Positions 47,702 to 57,374 of a DNA stretch of 64,000 bases are shown here, piece after piece; position 1 is the stretch's first letter, and the number at the start of each line of letters is the position of its first letter. Position numbers and translations under genes: made by a program. The stretch is from Voacanga thouarsii. Its lineage: Eukaryota > Streptophyta > Magnoliopsida > Gentianales > Apocynaceae. The notes under the pieces were generated by a model that was not told the origin of the DNA, did no database searches, and saw nothing but the letters and a program-made list of their open reading frames with translations. The stretch lies in contig JANUWF010001281.1 in NCBI GenBank assembly GCA_026120185.1, forward strand, positions 1,840,501-1,904,500, read 5' to 3'.

Positions 47702-48178
47702 ATGGTTAGAATGCTTAGAACCGCAAGGAAAAGGCAACAATGGCATCGTCTTATCCCTATCTACCCGGAAGACCTACCAGTGCCTTAGCCTGCACCTCAA
47801 CCTACACCGCAGGCAATTATTCCTTTGGATGATAGCAGTAATGATGAGGTCCCGATCATTGAGCCACCCCCAATACCTGTGATAGACTTGGTTACTGATA
47901 GTGAAGACGAGGAAATTGATATGGAATATGTTCCCCACCCTCCTAGTCCCATAGTTGACTTGTTAGTTGATAGTGATGATCCAGGGGAGATAGATTATGA
48001 ATCTCCACCTAGACCATCCTTTATACCCCCATCCAACCAGGTTAAGACCGGGGAGAGTTCTAGTCGACATGAGAAAGAACCAATGGATGGGTTTGCAAGT
48101 GGGGCTGGGATAGACTTTACTAAGAATTTTGGAGGATGGTTATATGAGGCCGACTTTGAAGACTCCGATGAGGACTAG
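47702..48178 (+). pseudogene. Tekay-B leader ORF upstream of gag: acidic protein with two SUMO-interacting-motif-like segments
   Basis: The ATG at 47702 opens a frame of 158 codons ending at TAG 48176-48178, interrupted by a single TAG at codon 29 (47786-47788, probably from CAG in a Pro-Gln stretch). The N terminus is basic (RTARKRQQWHR). The middle is Pro-rich and very acidic, with an imperfect duplication: VIDLVTDSEDEE (residues 60-71) and IVDLLVDSDDPGE (84-96). Each has a hydrophobic core followed by Ser/Asp/Glu, the layout of SUMO-interacting motifs. The C terminus ends in Asp/Glu-Ser runs. It lies between PBS and gag, in the same frame as the gag start downstream but separated by stops. 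It is not a zinc-knuckle, protease or chromodomain. The binding role is inference. Confidence 0.6.
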
Positions 48179-48451
48179 AGAGGCTAAGGGCTGCTATGAT
48201 TAGGATGTTTTATTTACAACTTTTCATAAACTTCTATGTTATGGATTTCATTCCTGTTTACTACTTTAATTTCAAATTTATGCAAATAAGAGTACTTGGA
48301 GTACTCTAAGGTTTGAGAGAAATTTATATGCAATTCTTTATACAAAACTTGCATTTGATTTCCTTTTATTTAAATATGAATGTGAATGCATGCTCAACTA
48401 AAATAATTTAAAGCTTGAATGCATAACCTCATTATCTAGGTATAGTTTAGA

Positions 48452-49577
48452 ATGAAACCCAAGTGCCGTGTAGCCACATCAGACAGAAGAGTTTCGGAGG
48501 CAGAACCTGTGACACCGGAGGTTGAGATGACTCAAATGCAGCCACCCAACCGGGGAAATAAGAGTTAGCCAGATTTGGAAATGGGGTCAGAAGAACTTGT
48601 TGAAGTGACAATGGGATAAGCATTCAATAAGATGACTGAGATTCTTCAAACTTTGACTGAACAGAGGAATCCAAAAGGAGACGACGAAGCTTTGGAGCGG
48701 TTTCTAAAATTTCAATCGCCCATCTTCTTGGGAGAAGCTGAGCAGGATCAGAAAGCTAACCAATGGATGGAGCATATGGAAGACATCTTCGCTACACTTC
48801 AGTACACTGAGAAGCGGATGGTGAAATTTGCTGCATTCCGATTGAAAGGCCCAGCTTGGGCATAGTGGCAATGGGTTCAGGACGACTGGGAGATGATTGA
48901 TCAAGACTGGACATAGGCCAATTTTGTGGAAGCATTCAGAGCTGAGTATATTCCTCAGTGGATAGTGGAGAAGCGGGAAGATGAGTTCTAGAATCTAAAG
49001 CAGGGAGGTATGATGGTAGCTCAGTATGCAGCACGGTTCACTCAGTTATCAAAGTACTGCAAGAGGTTGGTGGACACTGAGTAGAATAGGACAAGACAGT
49101 TTGTCAAGGGGCTAAGGTAGGAGTTGAGAAGGGCGTTAGCACCTTCTCCACCTATGACCTACTCAGGGGTCATGGATGCAGCCACCCGGACCGAAAATGA
49201 GGACCACAACAGAATGGCACAGAGACCTTTTCAGTCGCTAAGACAACTGCCGGGACCTTTTCAGAGGCAACAATCCAACAAGCACCCCACCAACCAGCAG
49301 TGGCAGAACCAGGGAAAACAAGCTCAGACAGACACCGGTTAGTCCTACGTAGAACCTTCCGTTATGTCGGCAATGTGGAAAAAGGGGCCACACAGAGAAA
49401 AATTGTTGGTCCAAAGGAGGTGAGCGGAAATGTTACCACTGCGAGGACCCGAACCATCTGCGGAACGCCTGCACTAAACTTCACTGAGTCGAGCAAGGAA
49501 ATCCGGCTCAGATCCCGGGGACCAATCGAGCCAATGCCACGGGAGCATCCGGGAGTGGAGCGCAGAAGCCTTAAGTG
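48452..49577 (+). pseudogene. gag: Tekay-B gag
   Basis: The ATG at 48452 (MKPKCRVATSDRR) starts a single frame through the retrotransposon gag domain: ERFLKFQSPIFLGEAEQDQK, MEHMEDIFATLQYTEKRMVKFAAFRL, EYIPQWIVEKREDEF, QYAARFTQLSKYC. About eight stops fall at positions expected to be Gln or Trp. A one-base shift near 49340 moves the C terminus into the pol frame, where both zinc knuckles are intact: CRQCGKRGHTEKNC (from 49365) and CYHCEDPNHLRNAC (from about 49440). Gag and pol are thus a single polyprotein apart from that shift, as usual for Tekay. It packages the element RNA. Confidence 0.88.
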
Positions 49578-52500
49578 AAAGCAAAAGTTTTCGCTGTCAA
49601 CCGAAAGGAGGTTGTAGCTAATGCAGCAGTGGTGGAAGGTATATTTACTATCCAAGGTTGTTTCATTAATGCATTGATAGACCCTGGATCTACCCATTCC
49701 TATTTAAACAAGAACTGTGCATATCATTTGGGTTGGGATGGAGTAGAACTACCTTTTACTTTGTTGGTGAGTACGTCTTTGGGGAAGATAGTGCAAGTAG
49801 ATCGGTATGTGCAAAATTGTAAAATTGAAGTGGGGAGAAAAAGCTTGAAGGGAGATTTAATAATCTTGACAATTGATGATTATGATTTGATATTGGGAAT
49901 GGATTGGCTAGTGAAACATGGGTCTAGGGTAGACTGAAAGAATAAATCGGTTCAATTCATTAGACCAAGATGTGATATGTTGGAGTTCTATGGCAAGAGA
50001 GTAAAGGAATTGAAGTATTTGATAGCTGGGGCTAAAGCCTGAAAATTGTTGAAGTAGGGATGTCAAGGATATATGGCTTATGTGATAAATAAGCCAAAGG
50101 ACCAGTGCACTCTAGATGATACAGAGGTGGTAAAGGATTTTCCCGACATGTTCCTTGCGGAACTCACTTCTCTACCTCCCAATCAAGAAGTTGAGTTCAC
50201 TGTAGATATAGTTCCAGGAGCGGAACCGGTGTCCCGGACTCAATATCGTATAGCACCAGAGGAACTGAAGGAGCAGCTAGAAGAGTTGGTGAGGCAAGGT
50301 TACATCAGACCTAGCACGTCACCCTGGGGAGCACCTGTGCTGTTTGTGAAGAAGAATGATGGGACTCTGAGGCTGTGTATCGACTACCAGGGCTTGAACA
50401 ACCTGACGATCAAGAATAAGTATCCCTTATCGTGGATTAACGAGCTGTTCGACCAGTTCCAAGGATCCAGTTGTTACTCCAAACTGGATTTGAGGTAAGC
50501 ATACTATCAAGTGAGGATAAAAGAGGAGGATATCCCCAAGACGGCCTTCAACACAAGATACGGTCACTATGAGTTCGTGGTGATGCCATTCGAGGTAACC
50601 AATGCTCCAGCGGTATTTATAAATTTGATGCATTAAGTATTCCGACCCTACTCGGACAAGTTCGTGGTGGTTTTCATCGATGACATACTCATTTACTCCA
50701 AGAGCCCGGAGGATCATGCAGAACATTTGAAGCTAGAATTGGAGAAGCTAAGAGAGCACAAACTTTTTGCCAAGTTTAGCAAGTGTGAGTTTTGGCTGGA
50801 TAGTGTGGCATTTCTTGGCCACGTGGTGACCAAGGATGGGATCAAGGTAGACCCAGCGAAGGTTGAAGCAGTTTTAGACTGGAAGCAGCCGGAGAACATC
50901 ACCGAGATTCAAAGCTTCTTGAGATTGGCTAGCTATTATAGGAGGTTTATCAAAGGATTTTCAACGCTCGCATCGCCTATGACCCGACTGCTGAGAAAGG
51001 ACGTACCATTTGTTTAGAGTGAAAAATGTGAGAAGAGTTTCCAAGAGCTGAAACGAAGATTAATGACAGCACTAGTGCTGAGTCTGCCAGAGAGAGATAA
51101 GCCTTACACACTGTATACCGACACTTCGAAGGAAGGTTTGGGAGCAGTTTTGATGTAAGACTAAAAGGTGATCGCCTATGCTTCTTGGAAGTTGAGGCCT
51201 CATGAAGTCAATTACCCCATGCATGATCTAGAGCTGGTTGCCATTATGTTCGCTTTAAAGAAATAGCGGCACTACCTATATAGAGCGAAATATGAAGTGT
51301 TCACAGATCACAAGAGCCTGAAGTGCATTTTCACCTAGAAGGACTTGAATCTGAGACAGTGAAGATGGATGGAATTTTTGGAGGAGTACCGTTGTCCAAT
51401 CAACTATCATCCCGGGAAGGCCAACATTGTTGCTGATGCTCTAAGCAAAAAAGTCAGCATGACCAAGTTAAGGGTACAGGAGGTTCAAGTGGTTCAGGAT
51501 GTGTTGGATAGAAGAGTGGAAGTGCAAGGGGAGAAAATTATTGTTAGCAACCTGAAGTTGCTACCAAACCTAAGGTGGGAAATTATTGAAGCTCAGCAAG
51601 GTAATGCAGAATTTTAGCTTTTCAGGGACAAAGAGTTCAAATGGCAAGGTAGTGAATTTCGGCAGGACGAAGTGGGAGTTTTGTATTTTAGAGATCAGTT
51701 GTGTGTACCCGAAGAGCACCAATTGAAGGACAGAATTTTGGAAGAGGCGCATAAGAGCAAGTACGCCATTTATCCGGGAGAGGTCAAAATCTATCAGGAT
51801 CTGAAAAGGGCTTATTGGTGGCCCGAAATAAAGTAGAACGTGGTTAAATACGTCTCGACATGTCTTACCTGTCAGAAAGTCAAAGCGGGGCACAAGAAAT
51901 CAGCAAGACTGTTGCAACCGTTGCCAGTATCTGAATGGAAGTGGGAGGAAGTGACCATGGATTTCGTTACCGGACTCCCTATAGCAAGGACCCAAAAGGA
52001 CACCAAATGGATAGTGATAGATTGACTAACCAAATCAGCACATTTCATACCAGTGAATGTAAGGGATTCTATGGAGAAGTTGGGTCAGACCTATGTGCGA
52101 GAAATAGTCCAACTACATGGGGTGCCTTCAAGTGTTGTGTCTGACCGAGATTTGAGATTTACATCCCGATGTTGGGGCAAGTTTCAAGAATCGATAGGTT
52201 CTAGTTTGAAGTTCAGTACGACGGCACACCCACAAACCGATGGACAGTTGGAAAGGGTTATACAGATATTAGAGGATATGCTGAGAACCTGTGTATTGGA
52301 TTTCGGGGATAAGTGGATCAAATGTGTGCCGTATGCGGAGTTATAGTACAATAATAGTTATCAAGCTTCGATTGGAATGGCTCCGTATGAGGTACTGCAT
52401 GTACGTAAGTGTCAGATACTACAATACTGGAGTTGGTCAGAAGACGGTCACGTGAGCAAGTCGGGAGAAGTTTATGTTCAAGAAATATTGGATAAGGTCA

Positions 52501-53010
52501 AGTTAATCAGGGAAAGGTTGAAAGCAGCCCAGAGCTGACAAAAGAGCTATGCAGATAATAGGCGGAGAGAGTTAGAATTTCAGGTGGGAGACAGGGTATT
52601 TCTAAGACTGACATGGGATAGAGGAATTCTGAAGCATCCAAAAGGTAGGAAAATGAATCTGAGGAATTTGGGATCATTTCCATTAAAGGAAAGAATTGGG
52701 CCAGTGGCGTATCGATTGAATTTGCCAGATGGGTTGACAAGAATTCACAACGTGTTTCATGTGTCACAGCTGAAGAAGTACAATGCCAATCCTGGACGTG
52801 TTTTGAATGAGGAGCCGTTGGTGTTGCAACTCGACCTGAGCTGTGTGGAGAAACGCGTGAGGATATTGGACCGAAGTATCAAGACTCTACGGAACAAGCA
52901 GATTCCAATGGTAAAGGTGTAATGGGAATATCATGGCACGCGAGATGCCACATGGGAAGCAGAAGAGTGGGTAAAGTGGAAGTATCCCAATATGAGATAA
53001 AGGTATGCTT
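49578..53010 (+). pseudogene. pol: Tekay-B pol: protease, RT, RNase H, integrase, chromodomain-like tail
   Basis: One continuous frame without frameshifts. The protease has DPGSTHSY (Asp 49680-49682) and ILGMDWL. The RT starts at [16 protein letters not shown] and keeps FIDD (50679-50684). The RNase H region contains YTLYTDTSKEGLGA and NIVADALSK. The integrase has an H-H-C-C finger with [13 protein letters not shown] (51867) and D-D-E acids at 51960, 52143 and 52251, spaced D-60-D-35-E. The tail (VRILDRSIKTLRNKQIPMVKV, then WEYHGTRDATWEAEEWVKWKYP) is the group II chromodomain-like module. About 15 stops occur, nearly all at Gln, Trp or Arg positions. TAA after LDLR matches the same stop in Tekay-1. 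Repair would give a pol of normal length. Confidence 0.9.
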
Positions 53011-53033
53011 GAATTTCGAGACGAAATTCTCCT

Positions 53034-53046
53034 AAGGAGGGGAGGA
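53034..53046 (+). other. Tekay-B polypurine tract
   Basis: AAGGAGGGGAGGA ends exactly at the 3' LTR start TGTGAAACCCC. Confidence 0.88.
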
Positions 53047-54469
53047 TGTGAAACCCCACCTGAGGTTAACCTTAAGGTAAGGGAGTTGGGATGCATATCA
53101 TATTATTTTGCATAAATATACATGTTTTTGAATGATTTTATGTGCTTTAGAATTATAATTTATAGTCTAGAAGGCTTAGTTATACTTATTAAGTAGAAAG
53201 GGTAAAATGGTAATTTGACTTATGGTCAAAATAGGAAGATACCTTGAGGATTAAATAGGAAGGATATTTGGGAGAGAAAATAAGAATAAGAGTTATTGTG
53301 GTTTAGTGGTTAGAGCTTTGGAATTAATCTCTAAGCTCTTGAGTTCAAATCCCATCATTTAAGTTTTTGTCATCATTATTTTAATTTAAGATTGGATTTT
53401 TCGTCCCTTGCATTCCATAAGTAAAAATAGGAGTGTTTTCCAATGGGAGACATGAATGGAATGTCCTAATCCTATTCTTATGTCCTAAAAAGAATTCTTA
53501 AGGGATTCATGTCCTATTATTTCCTAGCTTACCCTAAATTCTTTACCAATTAAATTTGTTCAATTTATCCAAATCTATATTTTAATTCCAGAAAATTCAG
53601 CAAGGATTATTGACCTTTAAATTTCAAAAATAATTCTTAGAGGTTGGAGATTGGACTGAAAATAGGGAAGGAGTTAAGGAAGGTTCCCAATAGAAATTAA
53701 TTTTCATGGTTGGACCTTCAAACTCCACTCCATAGTGTTCCTTTTCTCCAAGGAAGAAATCTGAAAATTTTCCCGATTCCTGGGCAGCCTAGCTTTCGAA
53801 AATCTTAGCCAGCTTCCTTACTCAATTGCTGCCAGAAAAATGGCCAACTTATTCAGCTTGAAGATTGAAATTTTCTTTTGCCAAAAACCGGACTGCACAA
53901 AGCTGTGCCAACTAGGAAAAAAAAAAAAAAAATTCTGGATAGCTTCGATGCATAGCAGGCCAAAATCAAAGCTATTTCTTCTACCCTTCAAACTAATAAA
54001 TTACCTCTATTTTTACACCATAAAGAAGGTTGGAAACTAGCCTTAAAGGACTCTCAAATACCTCTCCAAACCCTCTGCAAATAGGCTAGAACATTGCAGA
54101 AAAACTGCACAGCAAATTCCTGCAACCAATTTGAAACAACCAGAAAAATTCTAGCCTTGCTCTCCTCAAGCCTTGTCCGAAAATCACTTCAAACTTCTGT
54201 GAGTTAACCTCTGTTCAACCATGGACTGAACTCCATTACCCCTCCACTGACCTTACACGACTAGACTCCATAGCCACTCCTCAAATTTCTCCTACAATCA
54301 CTCCAATTAAACTTCCATTTGAAATTCAAAAATTCCAGCAATTGCTCTATGAAAACACCCTTGGATTAAGCTTCAAAACCAAAAATTCTCCCACCATTGA
54401 ACTCAGAAATTTGGCCAGCCTTATAGCTCCTTCAACACTCGTTCATTTCAGCAAAACACAGCAAACCAG
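53047..54469 (+). repeat. Tekay-B right LTR piece (5' part)
   Basis: TGTGAAACCCCACC start after the PPT. Aligns to 57375-58795 with few differences and stops at GCAAACCAG; the 3' two-thirds are missing. Contains the tRNA-like module at 53299-53352. Confidence 0.88.
53299..53352 (+). promoter_or_regulatory. tRNA-like A-box/B-box module in Tekay LTR
   Basis: TGGTTTAGTGG (53299-53309) fits the polymerase III A box TRGYNNARNNG. AGTTCAAATCC (53342-53352) is two changes from the B box GGTTCGANTCC, 43 bases downstream, the spacing found in tRNA genes. GCTTTGG...CTAAGC between them can pair as an anticodon-like stem. No acceptor stem pairs, so it is not a functional tRNA. Repeated at 57627 and 62987. 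Confidence 0.5.
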
Positions 54470-54858
54470 ACGACACACACACTCTCTCTCCAGAAAATAT
54501 TCCTTAGTCTGTTAGTTGTTTACCAAACGGAATTAGACAGGCCATATACTGGAAGATCGAGAGTTTGGCGTTCACCTATATACAAAGACGGAGTTGGAGG
54601 CTTGCAAGAATCACACCAGAGGTTTCCACAAGCACACCTACCCCGGTTGTATACATTCTAGTCCAGCCATCTTTGAGAACAAGAAGAAAAGGTTAGAAAT
54701 TTTTAACCTTGGAGTCCGCCAGAGCACAACCGGTGCCGGTTGAGGTTGCCGGAGCCAGCGCCGGCTCTGTTCGGGTTCTCCAGTTCTTCAATTTTTTTTA
54801 AAGTTTTTAAGTTGTTGCTTCCGCTACGTGCTCTGTGTTTTCCCTTCTTAAGCCTTCA

Positions 54859-57098
54859 ATTTCGTTGCTATATTATATGAAGTCCTTGGAGGATAGTGGT
54901 AATTTCTACCATTCACCCCATTCAAAGAGAGGTAACTTGGTATTTGTAGATATATTTAAAAAATAAGGATTTCTTGATCTCATCTTTAAGAACTCAAATA
55001 CTAAGTTTAAAGGGAAATTTTAATTATGAATATTCTTTTGAAGCATTAAAAGGTAATTTCAAGTTTAATGCATTCATTAGAAATCATGTGCACTTATATG
55101 TTGACAAAAATATTTATCTGCCTAAAAAAAATTAGAGAAAGAGGTTTGTGTGTTTATCTTTAGTGAGAAAAATTATTTTCATAAACCTTCTATTTTTCAA
55201 AAACCTCTCTTCATTCTACATTCATCATACCTATCTTCTATTTTGAGCTTTAAGTTCTTTTCAAAAGGGTTGATGAGGAAGTATAATAAGTGGAAGGAGT
55301 TTGTATCTTTATTTTGTGTTTGGTTTTGTTAAGTGTTTTATTTTTCCTCCCTAAATAAGGAAAATATTTTCCATCTTAAGTGTGGGGGAGTGAGTCGTGT
55401 CTTTATTTGTTTTGTTAGGATTTTTCTTTCGTACTATATGTTTTCCTTTTTTGTACTATTTTCTTCACTTTTTGCTTATTTTCCTTTTCTAGTTTTTATG
55501 CTTTGGTGTGTTTCTTTTGTGTATTTTCCTTTCTAGGTACTTCAACAATGCCCCTTTCTGCTGGAATTCAACTCTTTTGTAGGAAAATGCACAATGCAAT
55601 GGAAGTATTTTCTTTCTTCTCTTTCCCCCTTTATTTTTGGTCCTGTGGCAATATTTCCTTGCTCTTTTTGTTTGGCCGTTGAGGACAATGTCCAGTTTAA
55701 GTGTGGGGGAGTGGTTAGAATGGGAATTCTTCTATGTTTCATTCTTCTTGAAATTCTTCTTGAAATATTTTTCAATTTTTTTTTATTTTTTGAGCTTTCA
55801 AGATGTATTTTTAATGCATGTCTTTGTGCTAGATCATAGAGCATATGTTCTATATCATTTGTGGCTTATGCATGACTTTTTGCACGCACTTGGACTAAGT
55901 AGTTCTTGATAAAATGCTTTAAATTGTTCTTAAACCTGTTTTTCTGCTAAAATTCATTGAGCATTCTAGAACTTACTTGAATACCTCTCGAGGTGAAATA
56001 AAAAAGACATTCATGATTTAACTTAGGGATGACGGTAATAGGCCTTCTTTGGATAGTTTGAGCTTTTCAAGCCTACCTATTTGATATTATCCCTAGTGCC
56101 TATTTTGAGCCTAAATTGTTAATTTATTTCTTAAACCCGTTGTCGTACTTTGTCCATTACTTCTTTCTGAGAGTTTGATTTATCTTCCAAATCTTTGATT
56201 GCTCTTGATGGATAAAAGTACAAGTAAAAGAATGATGAGGGAAAATGCTTGTGTAAATGTCATAACTTATTACTTTTAGTCATGTAGCATGTATTAAGTT
56301 GGAGTTGTAAAAGGAGAAAGGAGGAAGAAAGGATGAAGGAAGAAAAATTGAGAAAAACAAAAAGCTGCTAGAAAATGTTGAAAGAAAAAAACTGACAAAA
56401 CAAACAAAAGCAGCATTTGGAAGGAAAGAAAAAGAAAAGAAGAGCACAGGAAGAAAGTTGGTTGAGTTGGAATAAGAATTGCTAAAATTTTGTTGATCTT
56501 GTGCAATATGATTGATGAGTTGAGAATTATTGATGAAAAGAATGCAAGATTTACTTGAGCTATAATATGATTGCTATACGAGGTTATGGGTTCTTGAGTG
56601 GTTTTTGGATAGCAGAGCAAGAAAAATTTGGAATCTATTAGTACATTTTATTTATCCTTTTCTTGCAAACTCTCATCGTCTTTGATATTTAATTTCCTAT
56701 ATCTTTCATTTGACACCTACATTACAAACCCTTTAGCCTTACATTACAAGCTTAAAAGTCCTACTTGACCTAAGTAGAATCATGATATGTCTCGGATTAG
56801 TGGAGAGAGTGTATGAAAAGTAAGCTTATGGAATGCATATTTTTGGTTGAACTAAGTTCTTTCCAATGGTTTGAGAATGATATTAAGTGTTGGGATGGTT
56901 CTACTAGTCATTCTTCACATACACAAGTCTTGCATTTGTTATGAAAAGTATAGTAGCATATGTTTTGTTGTCTTGAAAAAAGAAAGCTTTGGAAATATTA
57001 TTTTGAAATTGATTGAGTAATTTTGTAAAAACTTGTGTTTTTCTACTTGTCCTTGATACTTTTCTTGAGGACAAGCAAAGAGCTAAGTGCGGGGAATG
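54859..57098 (+). other. LARD-D 3' internal region with PPT-like repeats and purine tract
   Basis: About 2.2 kb with no recognised gene. Open stretches such as 55594-55839 are T-rich and hydrophobic but look compositional. AAGTGTGGGGGAGTG occurs at 55377 and 55699, the second preceded by GAGGACAATG, echoing GAGGACAAGC...GTGCGGGGAATG at the true PPT (57068-57098). A strongly purine-biased block lies at 56307-56456. Confidence 0.65.
57088..57098 (+). other. LARD-D polypurine tract
   Basis: TGCGGGGAATG immediately before TGATAGGGCC, the 3' LTR start, in the GAGGACAAGCAAAGAG context typical of Athila/Tat elements. Confidence 0.65.
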
Positions 57099-57374
57099 TG
57101 ATAGGGCCTAAATTAGTCATATATTTCCTAGTTATTTAACGCCATTTTGTGATACATTTTGTTCAATAACAAGTCATATTACTTCATATTTGAGAATTTA
57201 CCCTTAGAAAGGTATTTTGTGCATGATTTTAGATTTTATGGGTAAAATAAGGCAAAATCGTCACTAAACAGAATAGAGGCGGCGGTGGCCAAGATAGGAG
57301 AACCGGCGCCAGGCACATGCTGCTGGCATACACTTCGAGGCGATAAAAAATCGACGAAACTAGAGCTGAACAAA
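57099..57374 (+). repeat. LARD-D 3' LTR, first block
   Basis: Matches 42356-42625 (TAAATTAGTCATATATTTC onward, GGAGAACCGGCGCC near 57299). Interrupted at the ACAAA duplication by the solo Tekay LTR. Confidence 0.85.

Larger units (their letters stand above)
45241..54469 (+). mobile_element. Tekay-B: Ty3/gypsy chromovirus with permuted half-LTRs
   Basis: It has full internal sequence (PBS, leader ORF, gag, pol, PPT) between the 3' part of an LTR on its left and the 5' part of an LTR on its right. Against the complete solo LTR at 57375-61571, the left piece covers about positions 1838-4197 and the right piece 1-1423. The outer ends abut the split Angela-type LTR through short unmatched filler (45227-45240 and 54470-54478). 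Gag-pol is unusually well kept: one frameshift near 49340, otherwise only nonsense changes, with all integrase and RT catalytic acids present. Confidence 0.88.
44674..54863 (+). mobile_element. Solo Angela-type LTR, split by Tekay-B
   Basis: The left part 44679-45226 matches the first ~550 bp of the Angela LTR. The right part (about 54479-54858) matches its last ~380 bp, ending CCTTCA. The outer flanks ATTTT (44674-44678) and ATTTC (54859-54863) form a target duplication with one change, and no PBS or PPT borders it, so this was a solo LTR. The middle ~880 bp are missing. The right part retains the basic ORF text and the RTRRKG|GT donor-like end near 54690, plus CCGGTGCCGG and GCGCCGGC modules at 54730-54765. 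Confidence 0.8.

Noticed and set aside
53299..53352. A true tRNA gene
   Set aside because: A and B boxes and an anticodon-like stem are present, but the T stem and acceptor stem do not pair. Reported only as a tRNA-like module.
55594..55909. Envelope-like membrane protein in LARD-D
   Set aside because: The hydrophobic frames come from T-rich sequence, run through PPT-like motifs, and are not kept as an open frame in the inverted copy.
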